Source of the DNA: Streptosporangium canum | GTDB taxonomy: Bacteria; Actinomycetota; Actinomycetes; Streptosporangiales; Streptosporangiaceae | Direction: 5' to 3' | Assembly (NCBI RefSeq): GCF_900113865.1 | Contig: NZ_FOQY01000027.1 | Location: 1-64,000 of the forward strand | DNA: 64,000 nucleotides | Shown: piece after piece, positions 35,183 to 43,860 of the stretch | Position numbering within the stretch: the stretch's first letter is position 1 | How the letters are laid out: each line of letters opens with the position of its first letter | Notes under the pieces: generated by a model | Seen by the model: the letters and a program-made list of their open reading frames with translations, nothing else | Told to the model about the DNA's origin: nothing | Databases searched by the model: none | Translations under genes and position numbers: made by a program

Positions 35183-37399
35183 GTGCTACGAGAGATGACA
35201 CACCGCCGGTGTTCGGACTATTGGGGGAACCTCACTCCGAGTACAGTCCATGGCATGATCGCCCGACGGCTCGGTAAATATACCCTGTCCCGGCTGCTCG
35301 GCCAGGGCGGGCAGGGCGCGGTCTACCTCGGCGAGTCTCCGTCCGGCACGAAAGTCGCGGTGAAGGTGCTGCACACCCGCTTCGTGGGAGATGACGACGC
35401 CCGCCGGCGTTTCCTGCGCGAGGTCGCGGTCACCCGACAGGTCGCTCCGTTCTGTACGGCCGGCGTCATCGACGTCGACATGGACGGCGACCAGCCGTAC
35501 ATCGTCAGCGAGTACGTCGACGGGGTGTCCCTGGACGAACTGGTCCGCCGAGACGGGCCCCGAAACAAGGGCGGGCTGGCTCGGCTCGCGATCGGCACGA
35601 TGACCGCGCTCATGGCGATCCACCAAGCGGGGATCGTCCATCGCGACTTCAAGCCGAGCAACGTTCTCCTTGGACCCGAAGGGCCGGTGGTAATCGACTT
35701 CGGCATCGCCAAGGTGCTGGACGCCACATCGACTCAGTCCAGCGCCGTGATGGGCACGCTGCCGTACATGTCACCCGAGCAGATAGCGGGAGTAAAAATC
35801 GGCCCCGCATCCGATAGCTTCTCCTGGGCTGTCACCATGGTCTTCGCGGCGACGGGCCGGATGGCCTTCGGGAGCGACAGCATTCCCGCCGTGCTTAACC
35901 GGATCTCCCATCTGGAGCCGGATCTCGCAGGTGTGCCCGAACCGCTACATGGCCTGCTCGCCGTCTGCATGTCGAAGCGGCCAGAAGATCGGCCGCCCGA
36001 CCGGGAAATCCTGCGCACGCTCGTAGGCGAGGCAAGCATCGACTTCCCGGCAGAGGGCCAGCCGTCTACCGTCGACCTGCGAAACGCCGTGACTCTCGGA
36101 TACACGAAGCGGCTAGAAGAACAGGCACCGATCAGTCCTTCAGTCGAGGGCGGCCGGGCGGTCACGCCGCCCACCACGAAGCTACTCTCGGTCACCGTCC
36201 ACGCCCCTGGCCCGTACGCCTTGCCCCCGCTCGACCTCCTCCAGCCCGGCACCGCCCCCAAGCCTCAGACGAAGGCCAACATGGTCGTGGTCAACGCGCT
36301 GACCAGCGTGCTGGAGCAGTTCACCATCGACGCCCAGGTGATCGGGTTCACCCGCGGGCCGACGGTGACGCGCTACGAGATCGAGCTCGGCCCGGCCGTC
36401 AAGGTCGAGAAGGTCACCGCGCTCACCAAGAACATCGCCTACGCGGTCAAGTCGGCCGACGTCCGGATCCTGGGCCCGATCCCCGGCAAGTCGGCCATCG
36501 GGGTGGAGATCCCGAACACCGACAAGGACCTCGTGTCGCTGGGCGACATCCTGCGTTCCCAGGTGGCCCAGGCCGACCAGCACCCGATGATCGTCGGTCT
36601 CGGCAAGGACGTCGAGGGCCGCACGATCGTGGCCAATCTGGCCAAGATGCCGCACCTGCTCATCGCGGGCGCCACCGGCGCCGGTAAGTCGGTCTGCGTC
36701 AACGGCCTCATCTCCTCGATCCTGATGCGCGCCACCCCGGACGAGGTCCGCATGGTGCTCGTCGACCCCAAGCGGGTCGAGCTGAGCGTCTACGAGGGCA
36801 TCCCGCACCTCATCACGCCGATCATCACCAACCCCAAGAAGGCCGCCGAGGCGCTGGAGTGGGTGGTGGGCGAGATGGACCGCCGCTACGACGACCTGGC
36901 CGCCAGCGGTTTCCGGCACGTCGACGACTTCAACAAGGCCGTGCGCGCCGGCAAGCTGGTGCCGCCGCCGGGCAGCGAGCGGGTCTACCAGCCCTACCCC
37001 TACCTGCTGGTGATCGTGGACGAGCTCGCCGACCTGATGATGGTCGCCCCGCGCGACGTCGAGGACTCCATCGTCCGCATCACCCAGCTCGCCCGTGCGG
37101 CGGGCATCCACCTGGTGGTCGCCACCCAGCGCCTGTCGGTGGACGTCGTCACCGGCCTGATCAAGGCCAACGTGCCCTCCCGCCTCGCGTTCGCCACCTC
37201 CAGCCTCGCCGACAGCCGGGTCATCCTGGAGCAGCCGGGCGCCGAGAAGCTGGTCGGCCAGGGTGACGCGCTGTTCCTGCCGATGGGTGCGAACTGGCCC
37301 ATGCGGATCCAGAACGCGTATGTGTCGGAAAAGGAGATCGCCGAGGTCGTCGCCCACTGCAAGGCCCAGCAGGGATACTCTGAGCTCCGTGGAACTTGA
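35183..37399 (+). CDS. Ser/Thr protein kinase fused to an FtsK/SpoIIIE-type DNA motor
   Basis: 738 residues from GTG 35183 (AGGAGAGG seven bases upstream). Residues 28-285 are an Hanks-type kinase: '[13 protein letters not shown]', Lys61, 'HRDFKPSN' (Asp155, Asn160), 'DFG' 172-174, 'MSPEQ'. Residues about 343-730 are an FtsK alpha/beta motor: '[20 protein letters not shown]', Walker A 'GATGAGKS' 496-503, Walker B '[13 protein letters not shown]', '[18 protein letters not shown]'. The N-terminal membrane anchor and C-terminal gamma (KOPS-reading) domain of chromosomal FtsK are missing. Codon bias becomes more GC-rich at the motor, suggesting recent joining. All catalytic motifs survive. Confidence 0.85.
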   Translation: MLREMTHRRCSDYWGNLTPSTVHGMIARRLGKYTLSRLLGQGGQGAVYLGESPSGTKVAVKVLHTRFVGDDDARRRFLREVAVTRQVAPFCTAGVIDVDMDGDQPYIVSEYVDGVSLDELVRRDGPRNKGGLARLAIGTMTALMAIHQAGIVHRDFKPSNVLLGPEGPVVIDFGIAKVLDATSTQSSAVMGTLPYMSPEQIAGVKIGPASDSFSWAVTMVFAATGRMAFGSDSIPAVLNRISHLEPDLAGVPEPLHGLLAVCMSKRPEDRPPDREILRTLVGEASIDFPAEGQPSTVDLRNAVTLGYTKRLEEQAPISPSVEGGRAVTPPTTKLLSVTVHAPGPYALPPLDLLQPGTAPKPQTKANMVVVNALTSVLEQFTIDAQVIGFTRGPTVTRYEIELGPAVKVEKVTALTKNIAYAVKSADVRILGPIPGKSAIGVEIPNTDKDLVSLGDILRSQVAQADQHPMIVGLGKDVEGRTIVANLAKMPHLLIAGATGAGKSVCVNGLISSILMRATPDEVRMVLVDPKRVELSVYEGIPHLITPIITNPKKAAEALEWVVGEMDRRYDDLAASGFRHVDDFNKAVRAGKLVPPPGSERVYQPYPYLLVIVDELADLMMVAPRDVEDSIVRITQLARAAGIHLVVATQRLSVDVVTGLIKANVPSRLAFATSSLADSRVILEQPGAEKLVGQGDALFLPMGANWPMRIQNAYVSEKEIAEVVAHCKAQQGYSELRGT

Positions 37400-37542
37400 T
37401 CAGCGGTTCCGCGGTCAAGCGACGTTCTCTTTGTAGCACTGCACCGAGGTGGCAGGCGAAGCCGAAACGTACCGCGACTCCTCGCCTTCGTCGCCGTCGC
37501 ACCTCATCAGGTCGAGCAGCGGAAGATGGCCGGGGCTGCCCG

Positions 37543-37812
37543 GTGCCCAAGTACAAGGTCAGCCGCGGCCTGACCGTGCCTCAGTCTCGCCTGGTCCTCA
37601 AGGCCGCCCACGAGCACCGGCTGTCGGCCCTGTACGTCCTGGCGCCCTGCCTCGGGCGGCGGCGCGGGGAGCTGCTCGGGCTCCGCTGGGTGGCCATCGA
37701 CCTCGACGACAAGCGCAATGCTCTCGGCAAACTCGGCGATGCCCTCGGCCGACATCGCCCGTACATAAACGAAGCGTCCCGGAGATTCCCCTCCGGGACG
37801 CTTCGTGGTTAG
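37543..37812 (+). pseudogene. Internally deleted tyrosine integrase
   Basis: 'SALYVLAPCLGRRRGELLGL' is the catalytic Arg region (A-L-G-x-R-x-G-E-L-L-G-L-R-W), with the flanking helix 'LVLKAAHEHRL'. It is followed at once by 'DDKRNALGKLGDALG', the extreme C-terminus. About 130 residues between, with the H-x-x-R and Tyr motifs, are lost. It lies about 300 bases from the tRNA-Phe, the expected place for the integrase of an island at attR. Inactive. Confidence 0.75.
37770..37805. terminator. Strong hairpin after the integrase relic
   Basis: Fifteen-bp perfect stem (CGAAGCGTCCCGGAG / CTCCGGGACGCTTCG) with a six-base loop. It is terminator-like in strength but without a T-run. No gene is seen from here to 38129. 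Confidence 0.55.
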
Positions 37813-38107
37813 AGCACTAATAAAGCCACTTTTCGCAATGACGGTGCCTGGTCGGCTCAGGCTCCTCACCGCGCAACAGCGCCAGTCGTACCCGCTGTCG
37901 GGCCTTACGCTCCGCGAGGTTGGCGTCCTCACCGATACCTGAATAGGTCCCGCCCACATCACGCCCGAAACGGCGCCCATCCTGCTCCTGCAAACGGAGC
38001 GGCATCGTGCTGTCCGTCCTGCTCACACTCTCATGATCCTGTCCCTGGGCAGGATCGTCCAGAGCACGAGAGATCACCGGCAAGAGATCCAAGATTGGGG
38101 CAGCCGG

Positions 38108-38229
38108 GACGTTGCTGTCACCGGAGATCAAAAAAGCCCCGAACGGTGATCGTTCGGGGCGTCTTCCCTGCTCAGCTGCTGTGGTCAGGGGCGGGGTCGA
38201 ACCGCCGACCTTCCGCTTTTCAGGCGGAC
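38108..38229. repeat. Genuine attachment site: tRNA-Phe 3' half and terminator
   Basis: Parental copy of the repeats at 34755, 32560 and 31560. It spans the tRNA terminator and the 3' half of tRNA-Phe. Crossover probably occurred in or near the anticodon arm, since similarity stops there in the other copies. Confidence 0.85.
38129..38160 (-). terminator. Rho-independent terminator of the tRNA Glu-Asp-Phe operon
   Basis: Read on the minus strand: stem GCCCCGAAC / GTTCGGGGC with a seven-base loop, followed by six T. It is 22 bases after the tRNA-Phe 3' end. Copied with the tRNA half in the att repeats. Confidence 0.9.
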
Positions 38230-38255
38230 GCTCGTACCGACTGAGCTACCTGACC
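38182..38255 (-). tRNA. tRNA-Phe (GAA)
   Basis: 74 bases. Acceptor GGTCAGG / CCTGACC with discriminator A; D-arm GCTC...GAGC; anticodon stem TCCGC / GCGGA with loop CTGAAAA, so anticodon GAA; T-arm GGCGG-TTCGACC-CCGCC. CCA is not encoded. Target of repeated site-specific integration on its 3' side. Confidence 0.95.
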
Positions 38256-38283
38256 TCGGTGGTGGATCGAACACCTACCAGAG

Positions 38284-38358
38284 CGGTCCTGACGGGACTT
38301 GAACCCGCGACCTCCACCTTGACAGGGTGGCGAGCACTCCAAACTGCTCTACAGGACC
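38284..38358 (-). tRNA. tRNA-Asp (GTC)
   Basis: 75 bases. Acceptor GGTCCTG / CAGGACC, discriminator G; anticodon stem CCACC / GGTGG with loop CTGTCAA, so GTC; T-arm GCGGG-TTCAAGT-CCCGT. Middle gene of the Glu-Asp-Phe cluster, 28 bases before tRNA-Phe. Confidence 0.95.
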
Positions 38359-38464
38359 TTGCTTGGTCGGAAGTTTTCGCTTCCGTCCTTCTTGCCTCAC
38401 TTAGCTTACCAGTTCTTCGGAGGTCTGCGACCTGCCGTTTCCCTGGCGAGCATCTGCTCGGCCG

Positions 38465-38537
38465 TGCCCCCAACGGGATTCGAACCCGTGTCGCCGCCTT
38501 GAAAGGGCGGTGTCCTAGGCCACTAGACGATGGGGGC
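38465..38537 (-). tRNA. tRNA-Glu (TTC)
   Basis: 73 bases. Acceptor GCCCCCA / TGGGGGC with one junction, discriminator A; anticodon stem CCGCC / GGCGG with loop CTTTCAA, so TTC; T-arm ACGGG-TTCGAAT-CCCGT. First tRNA of the minus-strand cluster. Confidence 0.95.
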
Positions 38538-38629
38538 TCGGAATTCTCATTCCGTTCCGTTGCCGTCTTCCGCTGGAGACCTCTGAAGCATAGGGGACTT
38601 TTGCCCCGATGCCAAAGCGGCTTCCCGGC

Positions 38630-40129
38630 TTAAGGCGACGTGGTGCCGCTGGCCGATCCCGTTGGAGACGGGACGGACGTTGGCCCAGGAGAAATTGTAC
38701 GGCCAGGCTCGGTCTCAACGTGACGTTCGATCTGAACCGACTGCTCTCCGAGCCCTCCAAGCGTGATGTCGTCCCAGGCCTGCAGGCGATGCGTCTTGCG
38801 ATCGAAGTACAGAACCGAGGCCGCGACCGGGGTCGGCTCGTCATGTTCCAGGGCGCGCAGACCGGCGCCGCCGGTGGAGCCCTGGACCAGGAGGCGGGTG
38901 CCGGAGGGCAGCAGTTCGGTGGAACGCTCGTGGGAGTGGCCGGTGAGGATCATGGGGGCCGCGCCGGAGAACGCGCGGGCGATCGTCGGGTCGTGCACCG
39001 CCACGAGGTCCACCGGCTTGAAGGCCTGACCGAGCCGCGTGGCGTGGGCGCGCCCGAGGGCGGCGAGGGACTCGGGGTCGGAGTCGACGGCCACGGACTT
39101 GTCGGGGGTGAACCGGGGATCGCCCAGGCCGTAGATGCGCAGCCCCGCCACGGTCTTGGCGGAGTCGTCGAGGACGACCGCCCCCTTCTGTTTGGCCACG
39201 GCCCGCTGGGTGGCCTTGGAGTCGTGATTGCCCCTGACGAAGACATACGGCACGCCGAAGCTGTCGATCTCCTCGACGAACTTGTCCTCGGGGCCGGTCC
39301 CGTGGTCGGTCAGGTCGCCGGTGTCCACGATCGCGTCGATCTTGAACTGGGCGGTGACCGAGTGCATGAGATTCCACGCGATGGGGCTGAGATGGATGTC
39401 GGAGACGTGCAGCACCCGGATCGACGCGGGATCGGAGTCGTAGACCGGCAGGGCCGAGACCGTGTCGTAGAGCTGGGAGACGTTGTTGACCAGCTTCGCG
39501 AGCTGGACCCGGTAGGACTCGAACTTGGTCACGATCGACTCGGCGTCGCCGACCAGGGAAGGCGCTCCGGCGAGCAGGCCGGTGTATTTCGGCTCCACCA
39601 CGGAGTCCGGCCGGAACGTCAGGGCGATGGCCGCGCCCGTACCGGTCATCAGGACGGCGGCGCTCAGCAGGCCCGCCAGGGCCGGGCCGGGGCGATGGAA
39701 GACGATCAGTGAGGCGATGAGGGCGCCCGCCAGGCCGCAGAGGGCGGCGCGCAGGATCAGCGTCCTGACTCCCTCGCTGAGCTCCTTCTCCAGCAGAGCG
39801 GGGAGCTGGTCGGAGAACCGGGGATCCTCCAGCAGCGCGCCGGCCCGAGCGGGGTTGATGTTCTCCAGGGTGATGCGCAGGCCGACCGGGGCGTTGTGGG
39901 TGTCGAACAGGAGCGTGCCCAGTGGGTGCGCGTCCACGACGGTCTCCCCCGCCCACGAGGGCTCCGCCGACATGCCGATCTCGACGGGTCCGACGGCGGC
40001 GCGCACCGGGCCGCCGAGCATGATGCCCAGCCAGGCTCCACCCACGGCCACCAGCAGGACCGCCACCGCGCGCGAGGCACGCCCCGTCGCGAACCGGCGG
40101 AGTCTCTGAGTCCAGTCTGTGAAATCCAT
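38630..40129 (-). CDS. Membrane-anchored metallophosphoesterase
   Basis: 499 residues. TM1 at about 20-42, an extracellular loop (about 43-125), TMs near 125-145 and 150-170, then a calcineurin-like domain. All metal motifs are present: 'RVLHVSDIHLSPIAWNL', 'VDTGDLTDHG', 'VFVRGNHDSKATQ', 'LVAVHDPTIARA' and 'ILTGHSHERSTELL'. A Ser/Pro/Thr-rich tail follows. Family enzymes use two metals to cleave phosphodiesters or phosphomonoesters; substrate unknown. It is divergent from the zincin gene. Actinobacterial homologues often sit near tRNA clusters. Confidence 0.85.
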   Translation of the reverse strand: MDFTDWTQRLRRFATGRASRAVAVLLVAVGGAWLGIMLGGPVRAAVGPVEIGMSAEPSWAGETVVDAHPLGTLLFDTHNAPVGLRITLENINPARAGALLEDPRFSDQLPALLEKELSEGVRTLILRAALCGLAGALIASLIVFHRPGPALAGLLSAAVLMTGTGAAIALTFRPDSVVEPKYTGLLAGAPSLVGDAESIVTKFESYRVQLAKLVNNVSQLYDTVSALPVYDSDPASIRVLHVSDIHLSPIAWNLMHSVTAQFKIDAIVDTGDLTDHGTGPEDKFVEEIDSFGVPYVFVRGNHDSKATQRAVAKQKGAVVLDDSAKTVAGLRIYGLGDPRFTPDKSVAVDSDPESLAALGRAHATRLGQAFKPVDLVAVHDPTIARAFSGAAPMILTGHSHERSTELLPSGTRLLVQGSTGGAGLRALEHDEPTPVAASVLYFDRKTHRLQAWDDITLGGLGEQSVQIERHVETEPGRTISPGPTSVPSPTGSASGTTSP

Positions 40130-40162
40130 GCGGCTCCCCCTTACCCGAAAACACGGGGCACA

Positions 40163-40513
40163 ATGGCAGGTGTGATCGAGGTCTCGAGAGAGAAGTTCGA
40201 AGAGCTCGTGGCCGACGCCCTGGACACGATCCCTCCTGAGCTGACGAAAGTCATGGACAACGTGGTCGTGGTGGTCGTGGACGATCCGCCTGAGCCGGAT
40301 CTTCTGGGCCTTTACACAGGCATCCCACTCACTGAGCGCGGCGACTGGTACGCAGGAGTGCTACCCGACCGGATCGAGATCTACCGCAACCCGATCCGCT
40401 CGATCTGCGAGACGGAGGACGACGTGGTGCAAGAGGTGCGGATCACCGTAGTCCACGAGATAGCCCACCACTTCGGCATCGACGATGACAGGCTGCACAC
40501 CCTCGGCTGGTAG
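40163..40513 (+). CDS. Small zincin-type metallopeptidase family protein
   Basis: 116 residues. The start 'MAGVIEVSREKFEELVADAL' is typical of the PF06262-like (Zincin_1) family, and the active site is 'VVHEIAHHFGIDDDRLHTLGW', giving H-E-x-x-H-x-x-G-x-x-D. The acidic segment 'DNVVVVVVDDPPEPDLLGLY' precedes it. Minimal one-domain cytosolic metalloproteases of this kind have no established substrate. Divergent from the phosphoesterase gene with 33 bases between starts. Confidence 0.82.
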   Translation: MAGVIEVSREKFEELVADALDTIPPELTKVMDNVVVVVVDDPPEPDLLGLYTGIPLTERGDWYAGVLPDRIEIYRNPIRSICETEDDVVQEVRITVVHEIAHHFGIDDDRLHTLGW

Positions 40514-40682
40514 CCAAAGCCGTATTACATATCGACCTTCCCAATGCCCGAGATTTCCCGATTTACAATTACAGCTTGCATAAGGTTGATTGCTTTCAGT
40601 TGCGCGCCGACTCTTCAGCGGGCACCGTAGGTTACGCACCGAACACCTACAGTCAATGTGCCCGTAAGCCCAGCGGAGTCCT

Positions 40683-41978
40683 ATGGCGGCCACCAGGCCC
40701 GGCCGGCTACCCGGGCGGCACCGCCGCCCGGCCGAACGCCAAGCGACCTACGGCGAGGTCATCGCCATCAGGGAGTTTCGCGCGCTCTGGATCGGCCAGG
40801 CACTCTCTCTCCTCGGCGACCAGCTCTCCCGAGTGGCGCTGTCCGTGCTGGTGTTCCAGCGGACGGAATCGCCACTGGCGACCGCGTCGGTCTACGCGCT
40901 GACCTATCTGCCGCCCATCATCGGGGGCCCGCTGCTCGCGGGTCTCGCCGACCGCTACGCCCGGCGGCGCATCATGATCTTCTGCGACCTGCTCCGGGCC
41001 GTCCTGGTCGCGCTCATGGCCATCCCCGGCACGTCGTTCACCGTACTGTGCGCGCTGGTCTTCTGCGTGGTGCTGCTCAGCGCCCCGTTCTCGGCCGCCA
41101 GGGCGGCGCTCCTGCCCGAGCTCCTCAAGGGCGATCGCTATGTCGCGGGCTCGGCGCTGCAGAACATGACCAACCAGGGCGCGCAGATGCTGGGCTTCGC
41201 CCTCGGCGGCGCCTTGATCATGGGGATGGGGCCGTACCGCGCGCTCGCACTCGACGCGTTCACGTTTCTCGCCTCCGCGCTGATCCTGGTCTCGGGAGTA
41301 CGGCGGCGCCCCGCTCCCCTCGCCACCGACACCGACCGGCCCTCCATGTGGACCATGACCCGCGCCGGATCCAGACTGGTCTTCGGCGACCCCCGGTTGC
41401 GGACGCTGGTGCTCTTCGCCTGGCTGTGCGGCTTCTACGTGCTCCCCGAGGGGATCGCGACCCCCTACGCCGACGTCCTGGCCGCCGACAGGCAGCAGGT
41501 GTCGCTCGTCGCCGGCCTGCTGATGGGCTCGATGCCGACCGGGACGGTCGTGGGCGCCTTCCTCTTCAGCCGATACGTCAACCCGTCGAAACGGCTCCGG
41601 GCGATGGGCTGGATGGCGATGCTGACCTGCGCGCCGTTGATCCTGTGCGCGATGGAGCCGCCGCTCGCCGTGGTGCTGGTCCTGTGGTTCGTCTCGGGCA
41701 TCGGCGGTGCCTACCAGCTCGCGGCCAACGCCGCGTTCGTGCAGTGCGTGCCCGCCGAACGGCGGGGCCTGGCATTCGGTCTCGTGCAGTCAGGCCTGCT
41801 GGCCTCTCAGGGCGTCGGCATCCTCATCGGCGGTGCCGCCGCCGATGTGCTCAACCCCGCGCACGTGGTGGCGATGGCCGGCGCGGCCGGTCTGTCCGTC
41901 GCGGCCGCGCTGGCCGTTCTCTGGGCCGGGTCCTGCAAGGAGATCATCGAGAAGGTTCGCGCGGAGGCGACCGTCTGA
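40683..41978 (+). CDS. MFS transporter (enterobactin-exporter-like, 12 TM)
   Basis: 431 residues. The basic N-terminus is followed by 'FRALWIGQALSLLGDQLSRV' (TM1 with the D-motif) and 'LLAGLADRYARRRIMIFCDL' (motif A, loop 2-3). Twelve hydrophobic segments extend to about residue 415, and a repeat of motif-A-like 'FLFSRYVNPSKRLRAMGW' lies in loop 8-9. The family (MFS_3/EntS type) exports small molecules such as siderophores. No biosynthetic gene is adjacent. Starts at ATG 40683 after a 170-base promoter region. Confidence 0.85.
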   Translation: MAATRPGRLPGRHRRPAERQATYGEVIAIREFRALWIGQALSLLGDQLSRVALSVLVFQRTESPLATASVYALTYLPPIIGGPLLAGLADRYARRRIMIFCDLLRAVLVALMAIPGTSFTVLCALVFCVVLLSAPFSAARAALLPELLKGDRYVAGSALQNMTNQGAQMLGFALGGALIMGMGPYRALALDAFTFLASALILVSGVRRRPAPLATDTDRPSMWTMTRAGSRLVFGDPRLRTLVLFAWLCGFYVLPEGIATPYADVLAADRQQVSLVAGLLMGSMPTGTVVGAFLFSRYVNPSKRLRAMGWMAMLTCAPLILCAMEPPLAVVLVLWFVSGIGGAYQLAANAAFVQCVPAERRGLAFGLVQSGLLASQGVGILIGGAAADVLNPAHVVAMAGAAGLSVAAALAVLWAGSCKEIIEKVRAEATV

Positions 41979-41979
41979 G

Positions 41980-42546
41980 TCACGCCTGGGGCTTGGGCTC
42001 GTCGCCGTTCTGCGGAGCCGGGTTCTGCGGGACCGTGTTCTGCGGAGCCTGGTTCTGCGGAGCCTGGTTCTGCGGAGCCTGGTTCTGCGGAGCCGCCGGA
42101 GCGGTGTAGTGCGGAGCCGGGTCCTGGTGGGTGGGGTAGTGCGGCGCCTGGTCGTGAGGGGCCGGATACTCCGGAGCCGGGCCCGGGTGGGCCGGGTGGT
42201 GCGGCGCCCGGTTCTGGGTGGTCGCCTTGTTCCAGCTCTGCTCGGCCTTGGCCCAGCCCTGCTCGGCCTTGGACCGCGCGTCCTGCCAGACCGGGTTGTC
42301 CTTGTTCTTGTCGACCAGATCCTGGACGATCGACCTGTCCTTGCTCTCGTCGGGGAGGAGGAGCCAGCCGATCGCGTAGATCCCCACACCGAGGCCGCCG
42401 AAGAAGGAGGCGATGGCGAGGGCCGCGCGGATGATGTTGGGGTCGACGCCGATGTAGCGTCCGAGGCCGGAGGCCACACCCGCGATGATCCGTCCGTCCT
42501 TGGTCCTGCGGAGCTGCTTGACGCCCGAGAAGTCGTTTTCGTTCAT
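41980..42546 (-). CDS. PspC-domain envelope protein with a repetitive tail
   Basis: 188 residues. The PspC domain (about 8-68) is 'KQLRRTKDGRIIAGVASGLG', then 'RYIGVDPNIIRAALAIASFF' and a TM helix 'GGLGVGIYAIGWLLLPDE'. A charged segment (70-108) precedes a Pro/His/Gln-rich tail with 'APQNQ' repeated four times and 'APHYPTH'-like units. The DNA repeats (15 bases, 'ttctgcggagcctgg') lie at 42018-42095. PspC proteins act in envelope stress; the tail may be disordered. Convergent with the MFS gene. Confidence 0.85.
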   Translation of the reverse strand: MNENDFSGVKQLRRTKDGRIIAGVASGLGRYIGVDPNIIRAALAIASFFGGLGVGIYAIGWLLLPDESKDRSIVQDLVDKNKDNPVWQDARSKAEQGWAKAEQSWNKATTQNRAPHHPAHPGPAPEYPAPHDQAPHYPTHQDPAPHYTAPAAPQNQAPQNQAPQNQAPQNTVPQNPAPQNGDEPKPQA

Positions 42547-42665
42547 GTCTTCAGACTGCCCAATGCGGAGCCCCCATCACATCGGGATTCCCCCTGGAAC
42601 GACCCTGACATCCCACCCCGGAGCACCGGCAATACCCTGACAGGGGCCGACGAGAGGAACATCAC

Positions 42666-43823
42666 ATGGACGACCTTCTGCGCATCGACGACGGGCTCTC
42701 CGAGGAGCAGCGTCTCATCCGCGACACCGTGAAGACGTTCGTGGCCGACAGGATCCTCCCCCACGTGGGTGACTGGTTCGAGGAGGCCGTCTTCCCCGCC
42801 CGCGAGCTCGGCCCGGTCCTCGGCTCGCTCGGCGTGCTCGGCATGCATCTCGAAGGGTACGGCTGCGCGGGCCTGGACGCCGTCTCCTACGGCGTCGCCT
42901 GCCGGGAGCTGGAGGCGGGAGACTCGGGACTGCGGTCGTTCGTCTCCGTGCAGGGCTCGCTCGCCATGTTCCCGATCTGGAAGTACGGCTCCGCGGAGCA
43001 GAAGGAGGCGTGGCTGCCCCGGATGGCCGCCGGTGAGGCGATCGGCTGCTTCGGCCTGACCGAGCCCGACCACGGCTCCGATCCGGCGAACATGCGCACC
43101 CACGCCAAACAGGACGCCTCCGGCGACTGGATCCTCAACGGCTCCAAGATGTGGATCACCAACGGCTCCATCGCCGACGTCGCCGTGGTCTGGGCCCAGA
43201 CCGAGGACGGCATCCGCGGCTTCGTGGTCCCCACCGACACGCCGGGTTTCTCCGCGCCGGAGATTCACAAGAAGATGTCGCTGCGGGCCTCGGTGACCTC
43301 GTCCCTGTACTTCGACGACATCCGCCTCCCGGCGTCAGCCGTACTCCCTGGGGTCCGTGGCCTGAAGGGGCCGCTGTCGTGTCTGTCCGAGGCCCGTTTC
43401 GGCATCCTGTGGGGCGTCGTGGGCGCGGCCCGCGCCTGCCTGGAGGCGGCCGTCGACTACGCCACGACCCGCGTCCAGTTCGGCAAGCCCATCGGCGGCT
43501 TCCAGCTGACCCAGGAGAAGCTCGCCTGGATGTACGTGGGCCTGGGGCAGTCCCAGCTCACCGCCCTCCACCTGGGCCGCCTGAAGGACGCCGGCGCCCT
43601 CACCCCCCAGCAGGTCAGCTTCGGCAAGCTCGCCAACGTCCATGCCGCCCTGGACATCGCCCGCCGGTCACGCTCGATCCTCGGCGGCAACGGCATCACC
43701 CTGGAGTATCCGGTGATCCGGCACATGACCAACCTGGAGAGCGTGCTGACGTACGAGGGGACGGAGGAGATCCACCTCCTCACCCTGGGCAGGGCGCTCA
43801 CCGGGCTCGACGCCTTCCACTGA
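42666..43823 (+). CDS. gcdH: Acyl-CoA dehydrogenase, glutaryl-CoA dehydrogenase-like
   Basis: 385 residues. Typical ACAD domains: N-terminal helices, 'CFGLTEPDHGSDPANMRTHA' (FAD/substrate loop), 'WILNGSKMWITNGSIADVAV', 'YATTRVQFGKPIGGFQLTQE', and the catalytic base in 'VLTYEGTEEIHLLTLGRALT'. The Arg/Ser pattern near the substrate pocket ('RMAAGEAIGCFGLTEP', 'RASVTSSLYF') is like glutaryl-CoA dehydrogenases of lysine/tryptophan breakdown. Alone, without ETF genes. FAD enzyme of the cytosol. Confidence 0.85.
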   Translation: MDDLLRIDDGLSEEQRLIRDTVKTFVADRILPHVGDWFEEAVFPARELGPVLGSLGVLGMHLEGYGCAGLDAVSYGVACRELEAGDSGLRSFVSVQGSLAMFPIWKYGSAEQKEAWLPRMAAGEAIGCFGLTEPDHGSDPANMRTHAKQDASGDWILNGSKMWITNGSIADVAVVWAQTEDGIRGFVVPTDTPGFSAPEIHKKMSLRASVTSSLYFDDIRLPASAVLPGVRGLKGPLSCLSEARFGILWGVVGAARACLEAAVDYATTRVQFGKPIGGFQLTQEKLAWMYVGLGQSQLTALHLGRLKDAGALTPQQVSFGKLANVHAALDIARRSRSILGGNGITLEYPVIRHMTNLESVLTYEGTEEIHLLTLGRALTGLDAFH

Positions 43824-43860
43824 GGCGCGCCTGCCCGCCTGTCGAGCCACGTGTACCCGC

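Noticed and set aside
37817-38131. Minus-strand frame of 104 codons left of tRNA-Phe
   Set aside because: Starts inside the tRNA terminator, has no ribosome site and no recognisable domain.
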